Notes under the pieces: model-generated
The model's database searches: none
Seen by the model: the letters and a program-made list of their open reading frames with translations, nothing else
What the model was told of the DNA's origin: nothing
Translations under genes and position numbers: made by a program
Source of the DNA: an uncultured Luminiphilus sp.
Lineage (GTDB): Bacteria > Pseudomonadota > Gammaproteobacteria > Pseudomonadales > Halieaceae
Length of the DNA stretch: 64,000 bases
Direction of reading: 5' to 3'
NCBI GenBank assembly: GCA_943787485.1
Contig: CALSMP010000005.1
Location: 1-64,000 of the forward strand
Shown: positions 43,040 to 51,622 of the stretch, one piece after another
Layout: each line of letters starts with the position of its first letter
Position numbering within the stretch: position 1 is the stretch's first letter

Positions 43040-44407
43040 ATGGCCAGGACTTCCCAGCTGACCGATAAGGGCGGGCAACTAAGAGCCACTGCGTTGCTAT
43101 GTCTTCTACCCCTACTAACGGCGGGCTGCGTTTCGCAGCCAAAGACCAATACCGCAACGACATTAACGCCCGTCGAAGTCACCGCCGCGCGACAAACACT
43201 GCCGGAGCACCTAGCACACAGACTAGCCCGTCCCGCCGACCTCTGGGGCGGTATGGCTCATGATCTCAGCTGGGACGAATCCCACCCAGCGATTGATCGA
43301 GAACGGCTGGTTTGGCTCGAGCAGTCCTTGCTTCAGGAAACGCTGTCTGCCCGTGCCCCCGTTCTATTGGAGTGGATTGTTACAGAAGTTCGCCGGCGGG
43401 AACTTCCGATGGAACTCGCGCTCGTGCCCATTGTTGAAAGTATGCTCGACCCATGGGCGTACTCCAGCCAACGCGCGGCAGGACTCTGGCAAATCACCCC
43501 TGCAACGGCGGCTTTTTTCGGCGTAGAAGTCAATTGGTGGTACGACGGGCGGCTCGATCTCATGGTGGCAACAGATTTCGCCCTCGGGTATCTCGAGGAA
43601 CTTTACCTGGAATTTGACGGGGATTGGCTGCTGGCGCTCGCGGCTTACAACGGCGGCAAAGGCAGAATCACCCGAGCGCTGAAAAATAGGCCCCAGAGCG
43701 AAGCCAGTCGATTGTCGCCGTTCTGGCGGCTGCAATTACCCCGCGAGACCGCGCGCTATGTCCCCAAAATTATTGCGCTGTCTCAGCTTCTGCGCGATGC
43801 AACCGCGTTTGAGGCGCCCTGGCCCTTGGTTATGCCCGCCGAAAAATTAGTTGTCACGAACACGGAAGGACAAATGGATCTGGCCAAAGTGACCGAACTA
43901 ACCGGACTGTCCGTTGGAGAGCTGAGACAAATGAATTCCGCTCTATTGCGCTGGTCGACGCCGCCCGAAGGGCCCTACCATTTGCTCCTGCCGGAACACC
44001 TGGTACCGGATTTTGAAAACGCCGTGCAGCTATTGGATACCCGCGACAAAATAAGCTGGCATCGCTACCAGGTAGCGCCGGGGGATAGCCTCGGCGCCAT
44101 AGCTAATCGCTTTAATACCGAAATTCAGGTGTTGCAGGCCACCAATGGTTTAGAAGGTACGTTTATTCGTGCTGGCGATACCTTGCTTATTCCCGGTGTA
44201 TCGGCTGGCAATACGACGTCTTTAGACAGAGTCAGCATTGACTGGCCACCACAGCGACGCCCAAAGCGTTATACCGTTCGGCGTGGTGATTCTCTCTGGA
44301 GTATTGCGCGACGCTATGACCTACGCGTTCAAGAGCTGGCCTCAATGAATGGCGTTGAACCAGCGGGTTACATTCGCCCGGGGCAGACATTGCGGCTGAC
44401 GCCCTGA
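43040..44407 (+). CDS. mltD: Membrane-bound lytic murein transglycosylase D
   Basis: 455 residues. Lipoprotein signal ending in LLTAGC, then the family 1D SLT domain with catalytic Glu in LVPIVESMLDPWAYSSQRAAGLWQITP-type sequence, and two C-terminal LysM repeats (about residues 335-380 and 405-452: YQVAPGDSLGAIANRF and YTVRRGDSLWSIARRY). It cleaves peptidoglycan with formation of anhydromuropeptides at the outer-membrane inner face. Paired with gloB as in E. coli. Confidence 0.95.
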   Translation: MARTSQLTDKGGQLRATALLCLLPLLTAGCVSQPKTNTATTLTPVEVTAARQTLPEHLAHRLARPADLWGGMAHDLSWDESHPAIDRERLVWLEQSLLQETLSARAPVLLEWIVTEVRRRELPMELALVPIVESMLDPWAYSSQRAAGLWQITPATAAFFGVEVNWWYDGRLDLMVATDFALGYLEELYLEFDGDWLLALAAYNGGKGRITRALKNRPQSEASRLSPFWRLQLPRETARYVPKIIALSQLLRDATAFEAPWPLVMPAEKLVVTNTEGQMDLAKVTELTGLSVGELRQMNSALLRWSTPPEGPYHLLLPEHLVPDFENAVQLLDTRDKISWHRYQVAPGDSLGAIANRFNTEIQVLQATNGLEGTFIRAGDTLLIPGVSAGNTTSLDRVSIDWPPQRRPKRYTVRRGDSLWSIARRYDLRVQELASMNGVEPAGYIRPGQTLRLTP

Positions 44408-44507
44408 ACCTAAGGATTGTCTCTTTTTGAGACCCCGAACGGTGGGCAAGACCCGTCAAATGGGCTACATTCGGAGCCTGGCATCACTAACACACAAGGG
44501 ACTACTC

Positions 44508-45104
44508 ATGAAAATCACGCCATTCTTTTTTTATGCAGCGCTTGTGCTGTTTGCAGGCCAGGCTGTTGCGGCGCATCACGAGGGCGATCATCCTGCGATG
44601 AAGGCCGAGGGCACCCGCGCCATGATTGTCGCCATCGAAGGCGAAATCGTCGCGATCGATCCTGAGACCAAAGAAGTCACCCTGCAGGGGCCAGAGGGCA
44701 ACCAGGTTACCGTCGTGGCCCAAGAAAAAATCGTCAAGGTAAGCGATCTGAGCGTTGGAGATCGTGTGGCGGCAGAATATCTTGCGTCGCTTCACGGCGA
44801 AGTTCGTGAGCCCACCGAGGAGGAAATGGCTAACCCCTGGGTTGTACTTGAGGAAGGCGTTGTTGACGAAGCGCCAGAACACCCTGCCGTTGGCGTCGCT
44901 CGCCAAGTGAGGGCAGTAGTAACCGTTGAGGCAATCGATGCGGACGCCGGATTCATCATGATTAAAGATAGCCGGGGCAAGATGCACACGATCGGAGGCA
45001 TCCCTCGTGCAAAACTAGAGCCTGTTGAACTGGGTGAAATGGCTGTTGTCGTTTACACAGAAGCACTGGCAATTGGTCTGCAAAAGCTACCGAAAGCCAT
45101 GTAA
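44508..45104 (+). CDS. Exported protein of unknown function
   Basis: 198 residues. Signal peptide MKITPFFFYAALVLFAGQAVA cut before AHHEGDH. The mature part is acidic and beta-rich with two similar segments of the form 'E-I-V-A-I-D-P-E-T-K-E-V-T-L' and 'V-E-A-I-D-A-D-A-G-F-I-M-I-K-D', each followed by a hydrophilic turn (GPEGN, DSRGK), suggesting a tandem small beta-barrel fold. I know no function. Followed by a good terminator. Confidence 0.7.
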   Translation: MKITPFFFYAALVLFAGQAVAAHHEGDHPAMKAEGTRAMIVAIEGEIVAIDPETKEVTLQGPEGNQVTVVAQEKIVKVSDLSVGDRVAAEYLASLHGEVREPTEEEMANPWVVLEEGVVDEAPEHPAVGVARQVRAVVTVEAIDADAGFIMIKDSRGKMHTIGGIPRAKLEPVELGEMAVVVYTEALAIGLQKLPKAM

Positions 45105-45121
45105 ACCACACTTCGTCGAAG

Positions 45122-45151
45122 AACCCGCCCGCCTCCGCCGGCGGGTTTTTT
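45122..45151 (+). terminator. Intrinsic terminator after the exported protein
   Basis: AACCCGCC and GGCGGGTT form a strong stem around a 10-base GC-rich loop, ending in six T, 18 bp after the stop at 45104. Downstream transcription of the protease gene needs its own promoter. Confidence 0.88.
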
Positions 45152-45165
45152 ATGGACACAACTCT

Positions 45166-45942
45166 TTGAGCACACTGACAGGCTTCTCTTTCCCTTGGCG
45201 AACCCATCCCCGCGTTACATGGGGGAGAACGCTTTTTCAGCTTGTACTATTGGGACCCGGTCTTTGGGCTTCTGCAGGAGCAATGTCTGATCAGCTCAGA
45301 ACCCCAGCCCCCCCATCACTCAAGGAGATACTCGGGAGCGCGGTAGTCCCCATTGAGGTGCCGCTACTGCGCCTTACCGAAGGTTATCCCTCCCATCACA
45401 TAGAGGACTGCTCGGGGACCCTCCTAGCGACAGAGCCCCCCCTGATTTTAACCGCATGGCACTGCTTCGACGGAGGTCAGGATCTCACGAGGCCCGCCAA
45501 GGCACGGATTTCGGGGCAATGGATTCCTCTGAAAACGATCGCTTCGGGGGGCTCGATGGCAGCCGATTGGGCTCTATTAGAAGTGGCAAGCGACAAGCCC
45601 ACACAGCAGCTGAAAGGCCTCGGCCTAGTATCGAGAGTGCCAGCAACGGAGGCGCCAGCCGCGGTGTCTGTTGCTGGCTACCGCAAATACGCCACGGAGA
45701 CCACCGTTAAGAGAACACTCGTGATCGACGAAAATTGCGATGTCATTGAGCGCAGCGAAGGCTGGCTCGTGACATCCTGTAATGCCGAGGCTGGCAGCTC
45801 TGGTGGGCCTGCCGTTGCCTCAACATCACAGGGCATTGTTGTCACCGGTGTGATTTCCGCCAAGCGCGACGACGGCAGATTGTTGGTAACCCCGGTGAAC
45901 GAGGTGATTTACCCCTCAGGCGTAGCTGCCTCGCCCCCATGA
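45166..45942 (+). CDS. Trypsin-like serine protease (family S1), exported
   Basis: The catalytic triad is visible: His in LTAWHCFDG, Asp in MAADWALLEV and Ser in CNAEAGSSGGPAV (GSSGGP in place of the usual GDSGGP). Two Cys pairs could form disulfides (EDCSGTLL with WHCF; ENCDVI with TSCNAE). The start is unclear because the open frame extends back through the terminator; TTG 45166 gives a plausible signal region (TLFQLVLLGPGLWASAGA), ATG 45283 would lack one. It is a degradative or processing protease of unknown target. Its 3' end overlaps the convergent bolA by 34 bases. Confidence 0.82.
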   Translation: MSTLTGFSFPWRTHPRVTWGRTLFQLVLLGPGLWASAGAMSDQLRTPAPPSLKEILGSAVVPIEVPLLRLTEGYPSHHIEDCSGTLLATEPPLILTAWHCFDGGQDLTRPAKARISGQWIPLKTIASGGSMAADWALLEVASDKPTQQLKGLGLVSRVPATEAPAAVSVAGYRKYATETTVKRTLVIDENCDVIERSEGWLVTSCNAEAGSSGGPAVASTSQGIVVTGVISAKRDDGRLLVTPVNEVIYPSGVAASPP

Positions 45943-46232
45943 CAAGCAGGAGACTGCGGTGCATGGGGTAGGCTCCCCCACTCGCCGGGATCATACAAAT
46001 GAAGCGCTAGAGCGTGCAGCGAAGCGTCCAGTAGATCCTGTAATAGCTGGTACACCAGTTGATGTCTTTTTACCTTGCGAACGCCCGCAAACATTGGCGT
46101 TACGACGGTGACTTTAAAATGCGTCTGAGAATCTGGCGGTACGTTGTGCATATGGCTTTCGTTAACAACGTCTATTGTGGCGCCGTCAAACTGCTGACGT
46201 AATCGTTCTTCAATGATCGCTTGGTAATTCAT
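45909..46232 (-). CDS. bolA: BolA family protein
   Basis: 107 residues. N-terminal MNYQAIIEERLRQQFDGATIDVVNESHMHNV and FKVTVVTPMFAGVRKVKRHQLVYQLL are the BolA helix-turn fold; the His in RHQLVY is the conserved [2Fe-2S]/glutaredoxin-binding residue. The usual role is with monothiol glutaredoxins in Fe-S handling and as a stress regulator. The last 20 or so residues (HAPQSPACHGGEAATPEG) are beyond the family core and are read through the overlapping protease gene. Confidence 0.92.
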   Translation of the reverse strand: MNYQAIIEERLRQQFDGATIDVVNESHMHNVPPDSQTHFKVTVVTPMFAGVRKVKRHQLVYQLLQDLLDASLHALALHLYDPGEWGSLPHAPQSPACHGGEAATPEG

Positions 46233-46369
46233 CGGTTTGTACGCGCTCTCCGTCCCTAGTTCATGGCCTGCTCAAGATAGGGTCTCATCCTAACTGGGTG
46301 CCAGCGTTTGCAAAACCCCCTCAAGAGAGTGACAATTCGGCGCGGTAGGAGCAATCCTCGGGAGGGGTT

Positions 46370-46978
46370 ATGGAAAACACCTTCGATGTATATTTGACAG
46401 GGCGTTTGTTGGACGGTCACCCGGAAGATACCGTCGTGGCTGGTCTGACCGAACTTTTTACCCTGGAGGCAGCCGATGCCTCTCGGCTTGTCGACGGAAC
46501 CCGTCGAAGAGTCAAGACATCTTGTGACCGTGCGACCGCGTTGAACTACCGCGAGCGCTTACTTGCCATTGGGATCGATGTGGCGATAGAGCGACATCAG
46601 GTAGCGTCCAGTGCTTCAAGCGCAGCGAGCTACCCAGCATCAGCTGGGTTAAGTGGCGATCCTGTGTCGAGGGAGCCCGGCCAGGTCGCGCAGTTTGGTA
46701 CGAGAGATGTTGGGGACCAAACCGCTGCATTTAAATCACAATCCAAGCAACCTTCCCACGATCAGCGTGCGCCTAATGAATTCTCCCTGGCGCCTGTAGG
46801 GTCACTGCTCTCGGAGTCCCGCACTGAGGTCACTCCGATGATGGAGCACACTGAATTTTCATTGGCCGCTCCTGGGGACATTATCCCGACCCTGCAGAAA
46901 ACGGTTAAAGCTCTCAACCCCACAACAGACCATCTGGCGCTTGAAGATAGCCGAGCAGTAGAGCGTAATGACGGCTAA
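46370..46978 (+). CDS. Uncharacterised protein coupled to RDD membrane protein
   Basis: 202 residues, soluble, no signal. The first 75 residues (FDVYLTGRLLDGHPEDTVVAGLTELF and RRRVKTSCDRATALNYRERLLAIGIDVAIE) look like the small alpha/beta domain, reminiscent of ribosomal L7/L12, that is often found ahead of membrane domains such as DUF805. The remainder is low-complexity, Ser/Ala/Pro-rich and probably disordered. A GGAGGGG ribosome site precedes the ATG, and the RDD gene starts inside its last codons (11-base overlap). Confidence 0.65.
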   Translation: MENTFDVYLTGRLLDGHPEDTVVAGLTELFTLEAADASRLVDGTRRRVKTSCDRATALNYRERLLAIGIDVAIERHQVASSASSAASYPASAGLSGDPVSREPGQVAQFGTRDVGDQTAAFKSQSKQPSHDQRAPNEFSLAPVGSLLSESRTEVTPMMEHTEFSLAAPGDIIPTLQKTVKALNPTTDHLALEDSRAVERNDG

Positions 46979-47402
46979 CCACGCACCGCTCTGGCGGCAC
47001 CTCTTGGCAATGGTTTACGACTCTTTTTTGGTCGCGCCGCTCCTTATGGCAAATGCCCTTGTTTGGGTGAGCTTGTTTGGTCCAACCGACACCATGGCCC
47101 GACCAGCGGTGCCTGCTTGGGTGATGCAATCAACATCCCTCTGTGTCGTAGCGCTGTTCTTCTCCATTTTCTGGTGCAAGAGCGGTCAGACACTAGGCAT
47201 GCAAGCCTGGCGAATAAAAGTAGTTTCCGCCGAAGGGGAATCCTTGACGCTTAGAAAGGCAATACTCCGCTGCGCCGTCGCGCTGGTAAGTCTGCTCCCA
47301 ATGGGGCTCGGTTACCTATGGGGCATCCTCGATCGGAGTCACCTGACATGGCACGATCGGCTGAGCGCCACACGCTTGGTGCTCCTGCCGAAAGAAGCGT
47401 GA
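46968..47402 (+). CDS. RDD family membrane protein
   Basis: 144 residues with three membrane helices. The family name motif is degenerate (MVYDSFLVAPLL), followed by FSIFWCKSGQTLGMQAWRIKVV and the third helix with WHDRLSATRLV. RDD proteins are linked to Na+/proton exchange or salt tolerance in a few bacteria, but most are uncharacterised. Overlaps the preceding domain protein by 11 bases and converges on lptG. Confidence 0.88.
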   Translation: MTANHAPLWRHLLAMVYDSFLVAPLLMANALVWVSLFGPTDTMARPAVPAWVMQSTSLCVVALFFSIFWCKSGQTLGMQAWRIKVVSAEGESLTLRKAILRCAVALVSLLPMGLGYLWGILDRSHLTWHDRLSATRLVLLPKEA

Positions 47403-47410
47403 GACCGGCG

Positions 47411-48472
47411 TCAGGCTTTTCGCCTAAGCAACCACAGTCCGCACAGCCAACACAGCGCAATTGGCGTGGCCGCCGACAAGATCGAGGGAAAGCCATAAAT
47501 TAAGCTTATCGGCCCAAAAAAATCCTCTGAAATACGAAAAACGATCCCCACAATGACGCCTGCAAAAATCCGTGCCCCCATGGTACCGCTGCGTAGCGGT
47601 CCGAAAATGAACGACATGGCGACGAGCACTAACCCCCCGATCGCCAGCGGTTGAAGCAACTTGCGCCAAAACGCCAGCTCGATATCGCGAAACAGTAGCC
47701 CCTGACTTTCGAGATAGCGCGCGTAAGGCCACAACTGCCGTGTCGGTAGACTCACGGAGTCGACTGCTTCCAATGCCAGCAGCTGCGGCGTGATCTCGGT
47801 CTCCCATTGGGCTGTGGTCTGCCGTTCAACCTGCGTTGAGGTAGGGCTAAATACCGTTTTTTCTACCTGCTCAAGCAGCCAGTAGCCCTCTTGAAAACTG
47901 CCACGCTCAGCTCTTACCGACTGAGTCAGCCGCCTCTCTGAATCGAAACTTAAAAGCTGCACGCCGTAAATAACCCCTTGGCGCTGCACCGCCTCTACGT
48001 GAACAAAAGTGTCACCATCGCGACTCCAAACCCCAGCGGCTCCGACAAAACCTTGCTCTTGGCGTTGAGCGAGGGCTCGGTGACTGACCGCCAGTTGCTC
48101 TGAAAGCGGGGTGACGAATTCCCCCAAGGCGAAGCCACCTAAGGCTAGAAGCAGTGCTGGCTGTAACACCATCATGCCGATTTGGCGCAAGGACAGCCCC
48201 GAGGTCTGAGCCACTGTTAGCTCGCTGCTACTGGCGAGCTTGCCCAGACCGACGAGTGCGCCGATCAGCGCCGCAAAGGGCACAAACTCATGAGCACGCC
48301 TGGGCAATGTAAAGCCGACGTACACGAGAACATCAATAAAGGTATACGTGTCCGTTATGTCCTCGAGCTCATCGATGACTGTACTCAACGCATCTAGGCC
48401 CACGATAAGTAGGAGCACTCCGAGCATGGCCACCAAAAGCTGCCCGCCGATATAGCGCTGCAATTTACCCAC
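47411..48472 (-). CDS. lptG: LPS export permease LptG
   Basis: 353 residues. Six membrane helices around a periplasmic beta-jellyroll (about residues 110-270), the LptF/G fold. Opening GGQLLVAMLGVLLLIVGLDALSTVIDELEDI and the RRAHEFVPFAALIGALVGLGKLASSSELTVAQTSGLS segment are typical. With LptF and LptB2 it drives lipopolysaccharide to the outer membrane. Overlaps lptF by 8 bases. Confidence 0.93.
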   Translation of the reverse strand: MGKLQRYIGGQLLVAMLGVLLLIVGLDALSTVIDELEDITDTYTFIDVLVYVGFTLPRRAHEFVPFAALIGALVGLGKLASSSELTVAQTSGLSLRQIGMMVLQPALLLALGGFALGEFVTPLSEQLAVSHRALAQRQEQGFVGAAGVWSRDGDTFVHVEAVQRQGVIYGVQLLSFDSERRLTQSVRAERGSFQEGYWLLEQVEKTVFSPTSTQVERQTTAQWETEITPQLLALEAVDSVSLPTRQLWPYARYLESQGLLFRDIELAFWRKLLQPLAIGGLVLVAMSFIFGPLRSGTMGARIFAGVIVGIVFRISEDFFGPISLIYGFPSILSAATPIALCWLCGLWLLRRKA

Positions 48473-49550
48473 GCTTACCTCTCCTGAGTTGACTCGTCAG
48501 GTCCTCCCAATAGATCAACACCAGCGCAAGCGCTGCAAATGTCGCATGAGATAGCAGCATAGGCACGGGAGAACCGCCGGCCTCAATGACCGTACGGCTT
48601 TGCGTGAGCGCGACAAAATAGACCAGAAAGATAAGTAATGCGGGGCCTATCCTCGCGTAACGGCCGCGTCTAGCATCAGTTTTGCTCAACGCCACGGCAA
48701 TGAACGCAAGAATGGGTACGATCACCGGCAACGACACCCTCCACCACAACGTCCCTCTCGCCTTAGGGTCGTCCCTGCGCAGCAGCTCCGCAGTTGGAAT
48801 ACTGTCGGTGCGCGGTGTGCTTCGAGCACTGCCCTCCTCCTCTGGTATTAGCTCGCCCAGTCGCATAAAGGTGACGACTTCATAGTTTGCCGCCCCTGGC
48901 CGGCCTCGGTGGCGGGTGCCGTTTCGAAGCTCAAGATAACGACGTCCTGTAGCGGAGTCCAAGACAATTTCACCGGACTCCGCCAGCGTAATGATCATCT
49001 CTGGATCATCGTGATCCCGCTCCGCAACAAATACGTTTTGCATGACACCCTGCTCATCAATATTCTCCGCGTAGCTCACCAAACGACCGCCCCGCTGCTT
49101 CTTGAAACGCCCGCTCGCGAGCAACTGAAGACTGTCAGCAGTTTTTGGCGTTTCCAACAGGGCCCGCGCGCGAGCCGATCCCTCTGGCGCAAGGCTCAAG
49201 GAAAGAAGCCCTACAATGCAGGCAACACATAGCGCAGGCACTAGAATGTAGCCACCCAGTCGTTGTGGGCTGATACCACAAGCCTTAAGCACGACCATTT
49301 CGCTCTCCGAATACAGCCGGCCAAATGCTAGGAGAATGCCGATAAATAGGGATAGTGGGAGGATCAACTCAAAAAAACTCGGAAGGCGATAGAGCATAAC
49401 GGGGAGCAATATATCAGCAGTAATATCCCCCGCCGCCGCCTCGGCCAGATAGCGGATAAACCGTCCACTGAAAACAACCACGAAAAGCACCAGCGCCACC
49501 GCAAGAGTGTGTGTCAGGACATCGCTGGTCAGATAACGAAAAATTCTCAT
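48465..49550 (-). CDS. lptF: LPS export permease LptF
   Basis: 361 residues, same fold as LptG: three helices, a periplasmic jellyroll (about 115-265, with RFKKQRGGRLVSYAENIDEQGVMQNVFVAERD), then three more helices. Motif ESEMVVLKACGISPQRLGGYIL marks the cytoplasmic coupling helix contacting LptB. Upstream partner of lptG and divergent from pepA, the standard gammaproteobacterial layout. Confidence 0.94.
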   Translation of the reverse strand: MRIFRYLTSDVLTHTLAVALVLFVVVFSGRFIRYLAEAAAGDITADILLPVMLYRLPSFFELILPLSLFIGILLAFGRLYSESEMVVLKACGISPQRLGGYILVPALCVACIVGLLSLSLAPEGSARARALLETPKTADSLQLLASGRFKKQRGGRLVSYAENIDEQGVMQNVFVAERDHDDPEMIITLAESGEIVLDSATGRRYLELRNGTRHRGRPGAANYEVVTFMRLGELIPEEEGSARSTPRTDSIPTAELLRRDDPKARGTLWWRVSLPVIVPILAFIAVALSKTDARRGRYARIGPALLIFLVYFVALTQSRTVIEAGGSPVPMLLSHATFAALALVLIYWEDLTSQLRRGKRG

Positions 49551-49658
49551 GACAGATTGCTGCTCTCGACATGGAAATCACGGGCTGCCGGTTTTGTTAT
49601 CGCCCGAGGCATCATACACTACGCGCTTTTGAGCGATCACTGTCTGTCAGGAGTTAAA

Positions 49659-51152
49659 ATGACCAAGATTTCATTTACGGCCAAGACCACACTGGACCTA
49701 GCGCACAGCAAGACAGAATGCCTCGTCGTGCCCGTCTTTCAGAATAAAGCGGCAAAGCCCACGACCCCCGCGTCCGATCATGCCCTGGGCAAAAAAATCG
49801 CGAGCTATTTGAATCTTGGGGACTTCTCTGCCGCGCTAGGAACCAGCGCCACCCTTCCGGGTAGTATTGGTATAAAGCGCTTACTGCTTATCGGTTGTGG
49901 CGCCAAAAGTCAGTTTTCTCGAATGGCGCAGCGTCGATTTGCAGAAGTGGCAAGCCGTGAGCTGGCGAAGGGAAAAGCCAAAGATGCACTTATCCAGCTC
50001 GATGATCTAGCCTTAGAGGCGGCGGATTTCAGTGCGACACTAGAAGATCTCGCCAGACACATCGTCACGGCTTGCTATATTTATACCGAGACCCTGTCCA
50101 AGCCTCCGGAGCCCCCTGCATTAAAGCGTGTTTGTATCCATGTCGGCGGCACGTTCAGCGCGGTCAAATCAAAATCGGCGTTAGTGATGGGTAACGCTAT
50201 TGGATTAGGCACTAACCTGTCCCGCGAGTTAGGTAACTTGCCGGGCAATATTTGCACGCCGAGCTATCTCTCAAAACAGGCGCGTCGTTTGGCTAGATTG
50301 CACTCCGCGATCAAAACAACGGTATTGGATGAGAAAAAAATGCGAGACCTCGGGATGGGTTCCCTGCTCTCTGTCGGGCATGGGAGCGATGAGCCATCGC
50401 AGCTTATTGTCATGGAATATCGAGGCACCCAGGCCAAAACCCGTCCGTATGCGCTCGTCGGGAAGGGTATCACCTTTGATACGGGTGGCATCTCGTTGAA
50501 GCCTGGGCCAAAAATGGACGAAATGAAGTTTGACATGGGGGGCGCCGCCTCGGTATTTGGAACAGTCCATGCTATTGCGACAATGGGTCTTCCCATCAAT
50601 GTGGTCGGTGTCGTTGCCGCGGCAGAAAACATGCCCAGCGGGCGGGCGACCAAACCTGGGGATGTCGTTAAAAGTCTCAGTGGAAAAACCATCGAAATAC
50701 TTAATACCGATGCGGAAGGTCGTTTGGTGCTTTGTGACGCGCTGACCTATGTGGGTCGATATAAACCCATCGAGGTCGTGGACATTGCAACCTTGACTGG
50801 CGCCATCATTGTCTCACTTGGACATGAGGCGTGCGGGGTTTTTGCAAACGACGACAACCTTGCTTCCGCGTTGCTTGAGGCTGGCGAGCAGAGTAATGAT
50901 CGAGGCTGGCGCATGCCTATCTGGGATGACTACCAGCGCCAGCTTGACTCCAAGTTTGCGGATATGCAGAACATCGGCACCGGCACCGCCGGCAGTGTTA
51001 CGGCGGCTTGCTTCCTGGCCCGTTTTGCCGAGGACTACAAGTGGGCGCACCTCGATGTCGCCGGCACCGCTTTCAGAAGCGCGCCAAAGGGCGCGACCGG
51101 ACGCCCCGTACCCATGCTAGTGCAGTATCTCCGCGGACGCGCCGGCAAGTAA
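49659..51152 (+). CDS. pepA: Leucyl aminopeptidase (cytosol aminopeptidase, M17)
   Basis: 497 residues from ATG 49659, which has an AGGAG ribosome site; the longer frame to 49509 is not family-like. Metal and catalytic residues: GKGITFDTGGISLKPG (Lys, Asp), NTDAEGRLVL signature. PepA is also a DNA-binding accessory factor in Xer recombination in E. coli. Followed by holC and valS, the standard order. Confidence 0.96.
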   Translation: MTKISFTAKTTLDLAHSKTECLVVPVFQNKAAKPTTPASDHALGKKIASYLNLGDFSAALGTSATLPGSIGIKRLLLIGCGAKSQFSRMAQRRFAEVASRELAKGKAKDALIQLDDLALEAADFSATLEDLARHIVTACYIYTETLSKPPEPPALKRVCIHVGGTFSAVKSKSALVMGNAIGLGTNLSRELGNLPGNICTPSYLSKQARRLARLHSAIKTTVLDEKKMRDLGMGSLLSVGHGSDEPSQLIVMEYRGTQAKTRPYALVGKGITFDTGGISLKPGPKMDEMKFDMGGAASVFGTVHAIATMGLPINVVGVVAAAENMPSGRATKPGDVVKSLSGKTIEILNTDAEGRLVLCDALTYVGRYKPIEVVDIATLTGAIIVSLGHEACGVFANDDNLASALLEAGEQSNDRGWRMPIWDDYQRQLDSKFADMQNIGTGTAGSVTAACFLARFAEDYKWAHLDVAGTAFRSAPKGATGRPVPMLVQYLRGRAGK

Positions 51153-51157
51153 TACTG

Positions 51158-51577
51158 ATGACACGCGTAGATTTCTATATCAGTAGCGAGCATGGAGAAC
51201 ATCCTCGCCTTGCGGTCTCGGCACGTATCGCTGAAAAGGCTTACCGGCAGGGTCGCCGCGTGTTCATTAATGCCTCCTCATGTGATCAGGCTGAATCCCT
51301 AGACGCCCTACTTTGGACGAGCAAGCCGGCAAACTTTGTTCCCCATGGATTGATAACAGCCTCGGAAGCTGAACCTGTCGTCATCGGCTGGGGTCAAGAA
51401 CCCACCGCGCATGATGATGTATTGATTAATCTGTCCTTGGAGGCGCCGGCATTTTTCTCGCGATTTGAACGCGTTGCGGAGGTAGTGACCCAGGAGCCTG
51501 ACCACCTAGAAGCACTGCGGACAGCCTGGCGTTTTTACAAAGACCGGGGCTACCCATTGCAAAAATACGATGTCTAG
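51158..51577 (+). CDS. holC: DNA polymerase III chi subunit
   Basis: 139 residues starting MTRVDFYISSEH, 5 bp after pepA. Family features ARIAEKAYRQGRRVFINASS and the C-terminal RFYKDRGYPLQKYDV... pattern are clear. Chi links the clamp loader to SSB. Followed by valS 45 bp downstream. Confidence 0.93.
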   Translation: MTRVDFYISSEHGEHPRLAVSARIAEKAYRQGRRVFINASSCDQAESLDALLWTSKPANFVPHGLITASEAEPVVIGWGQEPTAHDDVLINLSLEAPAFFSRFERVAEVVTQEPDHLEALRTAWRFYKDRGYPLQKYDV

Positions 51578-51622
51578 CAATTTGCCTTTCGCTCGACATT
51601 CAGACTATTGAGCCAGATAACC

